Origin: Bacteroidota bacterium
GTDB lineage: Bacteria; Bacteroidota; Bacteroidia; Bacteroidales; UBA1715
DNA length: 6,561 bases
Direction of reading: 5' to 3'
Assembly: GCA_029266015.1 (NCBI GenBank)
Contig: JAJUFK010000137.1
Coordinates: 1 to 6,561 of the forward strand
Shown here: positions 1 through 6,561 of the stretch, in pieces
Layout: each line of letters opens with the position of its first letter
Position numbering within the stretch: position 1 is the stretch's first letter
Translations under genes and position numbers: made by a program
Notes under the pieces: generated by a model
Told to the model about the DNA's origin: nothing
Seen by the model: only the letters and a program-made list of their open reading frames with translations
Database searches by the model: none

Positions 1-26
1 AAGAATTAGAATTTGTAAACCATTAA
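1..26 (+). CDS. Possible 3' end of an upstream gene (partial)
   Basis: The third forward frame is open from the left edge and ends in TAA at 24-26, reading ELEFVNH before the stop. The codons (GAA, TTA, GAA, TTT, GTA, AAC, CAT) match the AT-rich usage of the genes that follow. A gene ending here would sit 12 bases before the permease start, in keeping with the tight packing of this strand. Eight codons cannot prove coding, and a second forward frame also stays open here until 47-49, so this is only a suggestion. No function can be inferred. Confidence 0.25.
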
Positions 27-38
27 TATTGAGTAATT

Positions 39-1085
39 ATGAGCGTTAATATACATACACATGGAACTACAAATAAATTATTATTGTTTATAGTTGTTCC
101 TTTAGTTTTTTATATTTTAAAAACATTAAATTTTATTTTTATTCCATTGTTTGGAGCATTGCTTGTAGCATTGCTTTTTTTACCGCTTATGCGTTATTTT
201 TCAAAAAAGGAGTATAATAAAATGGTATCAATTTCTATTATTATTTCAATTATTTCATTATTGTTAGTTGCAATATTTATTGTAATGCGTATGAGTGCAC
301 GTGAAATTCTAAGTGCAGATCAAGCATTTTGGGATTCTATGATGAAGAATCTAAATAAAGTATTGGTACCAGTAATTGAAATAATGGGAATAGAAAAAGT
401 TGCCGGTGAAGATAATGTGAGTTCTTTGTTGCATAGTGAAGCTATTGTAGGTTTTATGTCAGGAAAAATTGGACCTGTATTAACAGCAATCAGACAAACA
501 GTGGTAATGCTTTTGATGGCAGTGTTTTTTTTTTTTCTTCTTATGGCCGGATCTATTAATGTTAAAAAAGTAATGGAAAATACGATTTTTAAAAAGCGTA
601 TACCATCTATGAAAACCTTTGTGATTCTTGAAAAAAGCATTGTGAAATTTATAGTCGTAAAATTTCTTATAAGTTTAGCAACCGGAATTTCATTTAGTAT
701 AGCGTGTGTGTCATTTGGAATTCCTTTTCCTGTTTTTTGGGGAACTATGGCATTTCTTTTAAATTTTATACAAATGGTTGGTTCTATTGTTATTACAATT
801 GTGTTGTCTGTATTTGGCATTGCTTTGTTACCTCCGGGATTTGGGGTTGTGGCATTTATTTTTATTTTAATTGCAATACAAATTTTGTTTGGAAGCGTGC
901 TTGAACCTATTTTTATGGGGAAAACATTTTCTATCAACACAATTACAATTCTTATAATGATTCTTTTGTGGGGGTATATATGGGGTGTTCCAGGATTAAT
1001 ATTTTCGGTTCCAATAACTGTTGCACTTAAAACAATTTTAGAGCAATTTCCTAAAACAAGAATTATAGCACAAATCATGTCATAA
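39..1085 (+). CDS. AI-2E/PerM-family transporter (multi-pass membrane protein)
   Basis: This 348-residue inner-membrane protein belongs to the AI-2E transporter (PerM/YhhT/TqsA) family. Members have been linked to autoinducer-2 export or ion/proton antiport, and the substrate here cannot be told from sequence. The family's topology is visible: hydrophobic segments at about 12-52 (probably two helices), 62-83, 152-172, 203-227, 234-262, 267-287 and 299-335, with a soluble stretch at about 84-150. The C-terminal signature is clear: an FWGTMAFLLNFI segment (233-244), then LEPIFMGK (288-295), then WGVPGLIFSVP (315-325). The usual Pro of the NFIP motif is Gln (NFIQMVG, 242-248). ATG at 39 is the first start after an in-frame TGA at 30-32; no Shine-Dalgarno is evident. 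Four consecutive Phe codons at 525-536 form a run of 12 T. The gene ends 10 bases before tex, so co-transcription is likely. Family assignment is firm; substrate is unknown. Confidence 0.9.
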   Translation: MSVNIHTHGTTNKLLLFIVVPLVFYILKTLNFIFIPLFGALLVALLFLPLMRYFSKKEYNKMVSISIIISIISLLLVAIFIVMRMSAREILSADQAFWDSMMKNLNKVLVPVIEIMGIEKVAGEDNVSSLLHSEAIVGFMSGKIGPVLTAIRQTVVMLLMAVFFFFLLMAGSINVKKVMENTIFKKRIPSMKTFVILEKSIVKFIVVKFLISLATGISFSIACVSFGIPFPVFWGTMAFLLNFIQMVGSIVITIVLSVFGIALLPPGFGVVAFIFILIAIQILFGSVLEPIFMGKTFSINTITILIMILLWGYIWGVPGLIFSVPITVALKTILEQFPKTRIIAQIMS

Positions 1086-1095
1086 ACTTGTATTG

Positions 1096-3225
1096 ATGAA
1101 TTCTACAATTGTATCAAGAATAGCACATAATGTTGGAGTTTCACATACAAGTGTGCAAAATGCTTTCAATTTATTTCAAACAGGAGCTACAATTCCATTT
1201 ATAGCTCGTTATCGTAAAGAAAAAACAGGCAGCTTAGATGAAGTGCAACTCCTTGCAATTAAAGAACAAATTGATTATTATGAATCACTGGAAAAACGCA
1301 AAGTTACTATACTTACAACAATAGAAGAACAAGGCAATTTAACTTCTGAATTACGAAAATCAATTGAACAATGCTATAATTCAATTGAACTTGAAGATAT
1401 TTATTTGCCTTTTAAACCTAAAAAGAAAACTCGTGCTTCAGAGGCAAAATTAAAAGGGTTAGAACCTTTAGCAAACATATTATTTGAGCAAAAACATATT
1501 CAATTTTCAAATGTAGTGAGTGAATTTGCCAAAAATATACAATTACATGAAGCTGATGCATTGCAAGGTGCACGTGATATAATTGCAGAGTGGATAAGTG
1601 AGCATTCAGAGGTTAGAAAACAATTACGTGCAATATTTGTAAAACAATCGGTTATTTCTTCAAAGGTTGTAAAAACTAAAGAATTAGAAGCCGAAAAATA
1701 TAATCAATATTTTAATTTTCAAGAATTAGCATGTAAGTCTCCATCTCATAGAATATTGGCTATGATGCGTGGTGAAAATGAAGGGGTTTTACGGTTATCA
1801 ATTTCAATAGACGAAGAAATTGCTTATGCGATAATTTATAAACGGGTGTTGAAAGCATATAATGAATGTGCGCAACACGTGAAAATGGCAGCAGAAGATG
1901 CATATAAACGATTGATTGCTCCTTCGCTCGAAAAAGAAATGTATAATGATTTAAAAGAACGTGCAGATGCTGAAGCAATTGTTGTATTTTCTCAAAATTT
2001 ACGTCAATTGCTCATGCTACCACCATTAGGGCAAGTAAGAATACTTGCTATAGACCCCGGATATAGAACAGGTTGTAAGGTGGTGTGTTTAAATGAACAA
2101 GGAGATTTACTTCATAACGAAACTATATATCCTCATGCTCCGCATAATGATACAGCCAAAGCAATGAACAAAATTGCACAATTGGTTCAAACATATAATA
2201 TTCAAGCAATTTCTATAGGTAATGGTACTGCAGGTCGAGAAACAGAACAATTAATTTCGCGCATACGATTTAATACTGATGTACAAGTTTTTGTTGTAAA
2301 TGAAGCAGGAGCTTCTGTATATTCTGCTTCAAAACTAGCAAGAGAAGAATTTCCGCAGTATGATGTTACTGTGCGTGGTGCAGTTTCTATTGGTAGAAGA
2401 TTAATGGACCCTTTAGCAGAATTAGTTAAAATTGACCCAAAATCAATAGGAGTAGGGCAATATCAACACGATGTAAACCAACATGAATTACAAAAAAAAT
2501 TAGATTTTGTTGTAGAAAGTTGTGTTAATATAGTTGGAGTTGAATTAAATACTGCAAGCAAACATCTTTTACAATATGTGTCGGGTATTGGTCCTGTATT
2601 AGCAGAAAATATAGTAGAATATAGAAAGCAACATGGAGCTTTTGCAACAAGATTAGATATATTGAATGTTCCAAAAATGGGCAAAAAAAGTTTTGAGCAG
2701 TGTGCAGGTTTTTTGAGAATTCGAAATGGCAAACACCCATTAGATAATTCTGCAGTACACCCTGAACGCTATGCTTTGGTTGAACAAATGGCATTAGATG
2801 TAAATGCGAATGTTTTTGATTTGCTCAATGAAGATTCTATTCGCAAATCAATCAATATTCACAAGTATATAACTAATGAGGTTGGTGAGCCTACTTTACT
2901 TGATATTTTAAAAGAATTAGAGAAACCGGGGCGTGACCCGCGTAAGAAACTTTCATCATTTGCATTTGATTCATCACTTAAAACTATACACGATGTAAAA
3001 ATAGGAGGTATATATCCGGCAATAGTTACAAATATTACAAATTTTGGTGCTTTTGTAGATATTGGAATCAAACAAAATGGTTTAGTGCATATATCTCATA
3101 TTTGTAAAGAATTTATTACAAATCCCGCTCAAGTACTTAGTATCAATCAAACTGTTAAGGTTAAGGTTTTGGAAGTTGATATCAACAGAAATCGTTTGCA
3201 ATTATCAATCAAAGATGCTCACTAA
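1096..3225 (+). CDS. tex: Tex, S1-domain RNA-binding transcription accessory protein
   Basis: Tex is a cytoplasmic nucleic-acid-binding protein, related in architecture to eukaryotic Spt6 and implicated in transcription and RNA metabolism. All expected parts appear in order (709-residue form): the N-terminal helical region with FIARYRKEKTGSLDE (35-49) and YLPFKPKKKTRA (103-114); a YqgF/RNase H-like fold opening at ILAIDPGYRTG (316-326) and containing SIGNGTAGRETE (373-384) and NEAGASVYSAS (402-412); the highly conserved RRLMDPLAELVKIDPKSIGV stretch (434-453); helix-hairpin-helix repeats around SGIGPVLAENI (496-506) and LNVPKMGKKSF (523-533); and a C-terminal S1 domain (about 636-706) with NFGAFVDIG. 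E. coli Tex is about 770 residues, so this is a compact but complete version. A TTG directly precedes the ATG; I take ATG at 1096 as the start because family members begin close to this point and ATG is preferred. It lies 10 bases after the permease gene and overlaps tatD by 11. Confidence 0.97.
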   Translation: MNSTIVSRIAHNVGVSHTSVQNAFNLFQTGATIPFIARYRKEKTGSLDEVQLLAIKEQIDYYESLEKRKVTILTTIEEQGNLTSELRKSIEQCYNSIELEDIYLPFKPKKKTRASEAKLKGLEPLANILFEQKHIQFSNVVSEFAKNIQLHEADALQGARDIIAEWISEHSEVRKQLRAIFVKQSVISSKVVKTKELEAEKYNQYFNFQELACKSPSHRILAMMRGENEGVLRLSISIDEEIAYAIIYKRVLKAYNECAQHVKMAAEDAYKRLIAPSLEKEMYNDLKERADAEAIVVFSQNLRQLLMLPPLGQVRILAIDPGYRTGCKVVCLNEQGDLLHNETIYPHAPHNDTAKAMNKIAQLVQTYNIQAISIGNGTAGRETEQLISRIRFNTDVQVFVVNEAGASVYSASKLAREEFPQYDVTVRGAVSIGRRLMDPLAELVKIDPKSIGVGQYQHDVNQHELQKKLDFVVESCVNIVGVELNTASKHLLQYVSGIGPVLAENIVEYRKQHGAFATRLDILNVPKMGKKSFEQCAGFLRIRNGKHPLDNSAVHPERYALVEQMALDVNANVFDLLNEDSIRKSINIHKYITNEVGEPTLLDILKELEKPGRDPRKKLSSFAFDSSLKTIHDVKIGGIYPAIVTNITNFGAFVDIGIKQNGLVHISHICKEFITNPAQVLSINQTVKVKVLEVDINRNRLQLSIKDAH

Positions 3226-3889
3226 TAATTCTATACCATTTGTAAATATTCATTCGCATAATGCAGATGTTACCGATGATATTTGTATATATAATTGTAC
3301 CGATATTTCCGAAGTAGAGCTGTATTTCAATCGTTGTTCGTATGGACTTCATCCATGGAATGTGCAATCATATCAACAAATTGATACCTTTTGCCATGAG
3401 TTAGAACTATTATTACAAAAGCGTAATTTGTTATGTGTTGGTGAATGTGGTTTAGATATTACAAAAGGGATAGATTTTGAATTGCAATTATATGCATTTT
3501 CAAAACAAGTAGAGTTAGCTCAGAGGTTTAATGTGCCTATAATAATTCATTGCGTAAGAGCTTATTATGAAATTATTTCAATTCTAAAAAAACAAAGGTG
3601 TACCAAACCTGTTATTTTTCATAAATTTTCAGGTAATTCTCAAATATATTCCATGTGTTTAAAGTATGATGCATATATTTCATTAGGACCAGAATTGTGT
3701 AAACATAAGTCTAAACATAGTGTTGATTTTGATTTTCGATTAGATAGATTGTTATTTGAAACAGATACAAATTCTGATGTTAATATTAGTGATGTATATA
3801 ATTGTTTTTCTGAAATTTACAATATTGAGTTTAAACAATTAAAACAACAAGTATATACTAATTTTTTACGGGTATTTCAAACAAAATAA
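3215..3889 (+). CDS. Small TatD-family metal-dependent hydrolase (putative DNase)
   Basis: This 224-residue TIM-barrel enzyme belongs to the TatD family. Characterised members are Mg-dependent 3'-5' exonucleases acting in the cytoplasm; activity of this short form is inferred. All expected metal ligands are present: HSH at 13-15, Glu77 in GECGLD, His112 in IIIHC, His136 in IFHKF, and Asp184 in FETD. GLHPW (44-48) and the short length (typical TatD is about 260) match a compact form I associate with Bacteroidota. A C-terminal NFLRVF (216-221) corresponds to the usual N-x-x-R-x-F end. The frame opens at a TTG at 3176, but that would add 13 unconserved residues deep inside tex; ATG at 3215 puts the HxH motif near residue 13 as in the family. 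The start overlaps the tex stop by 11 bases in another frame, suggesting translational coupling. The protein carries 11 Cys, a high proportion. Family call is strong; substrate is not established. Confidence 0.92.
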   Translation: MLTNNSIPFVNIHSHNADVTDDICIYNCTDISEVELYFNRCSYGLHPWNVQSYQQIDTFCHELELLLQKRNLLCVGECGLDITKGIDFELQLYAFSKQVELAQRFNVPIIIHCVRAYYEIISILKKQRCTKPVIFHKFSGNSQIYSMCLKYDAYISLGPELCKHKSKHSVDFDFRLDRLLFETDTNSDVNISDVYNCFSEIYNIEFKQLKQQVYTNFLRVFQTK

Positions 3890-3902
3890 TCCCTGTAATG
3901 AA

Positions 3903-6561
3903 TTATTGAATAACAGACATGCCTTGATTATTTTGAACTTGAATATATATAGGAATATTTTCTTTTAATTCTTCAACATGAGATATTATCCCAACTATTT
4001 TACCTTCTTTTTGCAGACTACGTAAAGTTTCAAATACTACCGATAAACTTTCTTTATCTTGAGAACCAAATCCTTCATCAATAAAGAAAAAGTTTGAAAT
4101 ATAGGGGGAGTGTAATTGTACGCTTTCGCTTAATGCCAATGCCAACGATAATGCAGCTTGAAAAGCTTGTCCACCGGATAATGTCTTAATATGGCGTAAT
4201 TTACCGTTATTTAAAAAGTCGCGTACTACAAAAGAATTATTTTCAACCTCAAGTTGTAATGCATGTTTGGTAAGTAGAATAAATCGTTCGTTTGCTTTTT
4301 TGCAAATCATATGTATATAATTGCTTGACATATATGAAACAAATCCACTTTGTTTAAATAATGACTTTAATGTGGTTATTGTATCTAAATCGTTTTTACA
4401 TATAGCTAATTGCTTAAGTAAATCTGATTGTTTTTGTAATTTTGTTTGTAATTGTTTTCGTTGTTCATTTGCACGAATATAAGCATCTCGTGTTATTTGA
4501 ATTTCATGTTCTGCTTTTTCAATAGTTTGTTTTAATTGTTCAAATTCATTGGTATCAAAATTAACTCCTTCTAGTTTTTTTGAAAGAGTATTAACACTAG
4601 TTTCAATAGTTGAAAGAGCATGTTTATAGTGTTCTAATCTTTGCGAGTATTCGAGTAATGATTCTTTTTGATTCAATAAATTTTCAATCTGTTCTATAGA
4701 GTCAAATGAATGAGTATTAATAGCGAATGCTAATTTTTCTTTGAGCTGTTGGATATCTTCGCAAATAATTTCGTATGATTTTTCTTTCTCTAAAATACTT
4801 ATTTTTAATGAATTATATTGTTCTTTGAGTAATGTGTATTCTTGTTTTATGCTAGTATAGCTCGTTTCTATTTCAATCTGTTGTTTGCTACGTTTATCAA
4901 TTTCTTGTATAAGAGAATCTTCATCAAATGAAGCGTATGTATTGTAAAGAGAAGAAGGAATAGATTCTTTTAGCATTGAAAAACGAGTTTTTGTTTCGGT
5001 ATGCGATGTTTTTATGTGTATTAATTGTTCATGAGCAATAGTTAGTTCAGAAATAATTTCTTTTTGTTTTTTCTCAAATTCAATCAGCACGTTTTCAATG
5101 TGTTTCATTTGTTGTTGAATAGAAGTTATTCGTTCTAATTCTTTTTCAAAAACAGATATGTCACGTATATCAAAATCAGGTTCTTGTAAATTGCGTTCAA
5201 TGGTTAAAGAATGCATAGTATGAGAAATCTCGTGATCTTGTTTTTGCAATACAGTTATGTGATTATCGGTAGTGTGTAGTAGTTGTAATAGTTTTGTATA
5301 GGATTGTAATTCAAATGAAATACGTATTTTTTTTTGTTCAATATCTTGAATATTTGGTTCATATTCTGATGCAATTTTTTCAATACTATGTTTAGTAGAA
5401 CCACATACCGGGCATGCTGTTCCATGTTGTAAGGTTTTTCGTAAAGTGTTTACATGATTGAAAAGTAGGGCTTGCTGTAATTCGGCATCTATGTGAGAAA
5501 TTTTATTTTCACAGTGTTTTATTTTATCTTCAATAATTTCTTTTATATCTTTATAATCAATTTTTTGTTTAAAAACAGTAAAGGCAGAATCACAAACTTG
5601 TTGTTTAAGTGTTTGTATTTCATGTTCATATTGAATGCGTTTTTCGCGGCATTCTTCAATACGGTTACAAATAGTATTGTATGTTTCTAATTCATGTTTT
5701 TGTTTATAAATAGAGCTTATATCAGGTACATTTTGTTGTAATTGTTTTTGAAGTTCTTTTTGTTCTTGAATAGAATATTCAATAGTTTTTTGAATTTTTT
5801 CTAAAGTTTCTATCTTTTTTGCAAATTCTTGTTGTTTCAATGTTTGTGTTTCAATTTGCTTTTCTATGTTTTTTAATTCATAACATTGTTTTATGAAATT
5901 TGTATTTTGTTTAAATTCAGGCAATTGTATAAATTTTTGTTCAAGTTCTTCAAATATTTTTTTACTTTCGTTAAAACGAATTTCAATTTTTTGAAATTCT
6001 TGATTAGCATTTACAATAATAGATTGTAATTTGCCGGCATCGTTTTGTTTCAATTGAAGCGCATCATATATGGAAGCAATATGCTTTACGCATAATGAAA
6101 TAAGATAAATTGTGTTTTGTAATTCTTTGAATTCTTGTTCTTTGGATAGTAATTCTTTATGTATTAGTTTTGCTTTTTCAAATTCATCAAAATCTTGTTT
6201 AATAAGATGTAATTTTTTTAGATTTTCTTGTAACGTATCTAATTGTTTTTTTTGTTCAATACCTAAAGTAAGTAATTCATTTTCTTTTTGTTGGATAGTA
6301 GTCAATACTGTTTCGTCTATTTCGCCAATTTCTTGTATATTTCCTTCAATACGTGATTTTTGTTGTATGATTTCGCCTTCAACAATTTTAACTTTTTCAG
6401 ACAATTCATATTCATGAAGATTAAATAAATCTTTGAGCATACCAGTACGTTCTGTAGGTGATAGTTGTAAAAATTCCATAAATTTTCCTTGTGGAATAAT
6501 TACAGTTTGTTTAAAATTATTATAAGAGAGGTAGGTAATTTCTTTTTGAATATCTTCAAGA
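3903..6561 (-). CDS. sbcC: SbcC, SbcCD exonuclease ATPase subunit (5' end beyond window)
   Basis: SbcC is the Rad50-like SMC-family ATPase that pairs with the SbcD nuclease to open hairpins and process double-strand DNA ends. The frame is open from the right edge to TAA at 3903-3905, giving 885 visible codons. The Met at 6477-6479 is internal: the 27 codons before it read into VIIPQGKF, the family's Q-loop (QGKF at 6480-6491). Counting from that Met: coiled-coil arms at about 25-340 and 370-690, split by a zinc hook CPVC (356-359, codons at 5403-5414); the C-terminal head with SGFVSY (711-716) and AN (729-730); signature LSGGQ (767-771, at 4167-4181); Walker B FFFIDEG with Asp801 and Glu802; D-loop GSQD (805-808); and the H-loop His834. 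The Walker A head, probably 110-150 residues, lies outside the window, as do the start and promoter. The arms are rich in Gln, Lys and Glu. The gene converges on tatD with 13 bases between. sbcD is commonly next to sbcC but is not visible. Confidence 0.95.
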   Translation of the reverse strand, partial: LEDIQKEITYLSYNNFKQTVIIPQGKFMEFLQLSPTERTGMLKDLFNLHEYELSEKVKIVEGEIIQQKSRIEGNIQEIGEIDETVLTTIQQKENELLTLGIEQKKQLDTLQENLKKLHLIKQDFDEFEKAKLIHKELLSKEQEFKELQNTIYLISLCVKHIASIYDALQLKQNDAGKLQSIIVNANQEFQKIEIRFNESKKIFEELEQKFIQLPEFKQNTNFIKQCYELKNIEKQIETQTLKQQEFAKKIETLEKIQKTIEYSIQEQKELQKQLQQNVPDISSIYKQKHELETYNTICNRIEECREKRIQYEHEIQTLKQQVCDSAFTVFKQKIDYKDIKEIIEDKIKHCENKISHIDAELQQALLFNHVNTLRKTLQHGTACPVCGSTKHSIEKIASEYEPNIQDIEQKKIRISFELQSYTKLLQLLHTTDNHITVLQKQDHEISHTMHSLTIERNLQEPDFDIRDISVFEKELERITSIQQQMKHIENVLIEFEKKQKEIISELTIAHEQLIHIKTSHTETKTRFSMLKESIPSSLYNTYASFDEDSLIQEIDKRSKQQIEIETSYTSIKQEYTLLKEQYNSLKISILEKEKSYEIICEDIQQLKEKLAFAINTHSFDSIEQIENLLNQKESLLEYSQRLEHYKHALSTIETSVNTLSKKLEGVNFDTNEFEQLKQTIEKAEHEIQITRDAYIRANEQRKQLQTKLQKQSDLLKQLAICKNDLDTITTLKSLFKQSGFVSYMSSNYIHMICKKANERFILLTKHALQLEVENNSFVVRDFLNNGKLRHIKTLSGGQAFQAALSLALALSESVQLHSPYISNFFFIDEGFGSQDKESLSVVFETLRSLQKEGKIVGIISHVEELKENIPIYIQVQNNQGMSVIQ

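Noticed and set aside
7..15. TAGAATTTG as a Bacteroidota-type -7 promoter element (TAnnTTTG)
   Set aside because: The spacing is one base too long, the -33 region would lie outside the window, and the site sits in a possible upstream gene end.
320..1078. 252-codon open frame on the reverse strand, opposite the permease gene
   Set aside because: Its translation is an Ile/Thr/Pro-rich shadow with no recognisable domain, and the forward frame there encodes a clear AI-2E-family protein.
2463..2794. Two overlapping reverse-strand frames of 89 codons inside tex
   Set aside because: They lie opposite the conserved YqgF/HhH part of tex; the composition is that of antisense translation and there is no motif.
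3176..3214. 13-residue N-terminal extension of the TatD protein from a TTG start
   Set aside because: The extension lies wholly within the S1 domain coding region of tex, and starting at ATG 3215 gives the expected N-terminus with HxH at about residue 13.
3866..3898. Intrinsic terminator between tatD and sbcC
   Set aside because: The stem has a bulge and a long loop and is not followed by a T-tract on either strand; kept only as a low-interest observation.
5493..6417. Forward-strand frames rich in Phe, Asn, Cys and Ser opposite sbcC
   Set aside because: These are mirror images of Lys/Gln/Glu-rich coiled-coil codons; they only look like membrane peptides.
3903..6479. Repetitive Gln/Lys/Glu codon pattern as a DNA repeat or array
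   Set aside because: There are no direct repeats of fixed unit length; the pattern is what heptad-based coiled-coil arms of SbcC produce in an AT-rich genome.

Overview
The window looks like ordinary chromosome from an AT-rich bacterium, most probably a member of the Bacteroidota. The reasons are: very low GC throughout with A/T-ending codons; no recognisable Shine-Dalgarno sequence before any of the three visible starts; a roughly 710-residue Tex; and a short (224-residue) TatD-like hydrolase with GLHPW and GECGLD motifs, a form I associate with that phylum. This assignment is inference from family resemblance, not from a marker gene.

Layout: a tightly packed forward-strand run comes first. 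It may begin with the last few codons of an upstream gene (1-26). It continues with an AI-2E/PerM-family membrane protein (39-1085), the Tex RNA-binding protein (1096-3225, 10 bases downstream) and a small TatD-family metal-dependent hydrolase (3215-3889, overlapping the tex end by 11 bases). The spacing suggests one transcript, although the three products share no obvious pathway. Only 13 bases separate tatD from a reverse-strand gene, the large coiled-coil ATPase SbcC (3903 to beyond 6561), which runs off the right edge of the window. Its reading frame stays open to the last base and encodes the Q-loop upstream of the first visible Met. It is therefore cut by the window edge and is not a naturally shortened gene. 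Its Walker A motif, and probably its partner sbcD, lie outside.

Functionally the region holds housekeeping genes: nucleic-acid processing (Tex in RNA metabolism, TatD as a putative nuclease, SbcC in double-strand end and hairpin processing) plus one transport-type membrane protein. There is no mobile element, CRISPR array, RNA gene or intergenic space above 13 bases between called genes. I found no convincing undescribed system. The second-look items are modest: a 12-T homopolymer inside the permease gene, an unusually cysteine-rich TatD paralogue, non-standard residues in the SbcC signature and D-loop motifs, and the very tight convergent gene junction.
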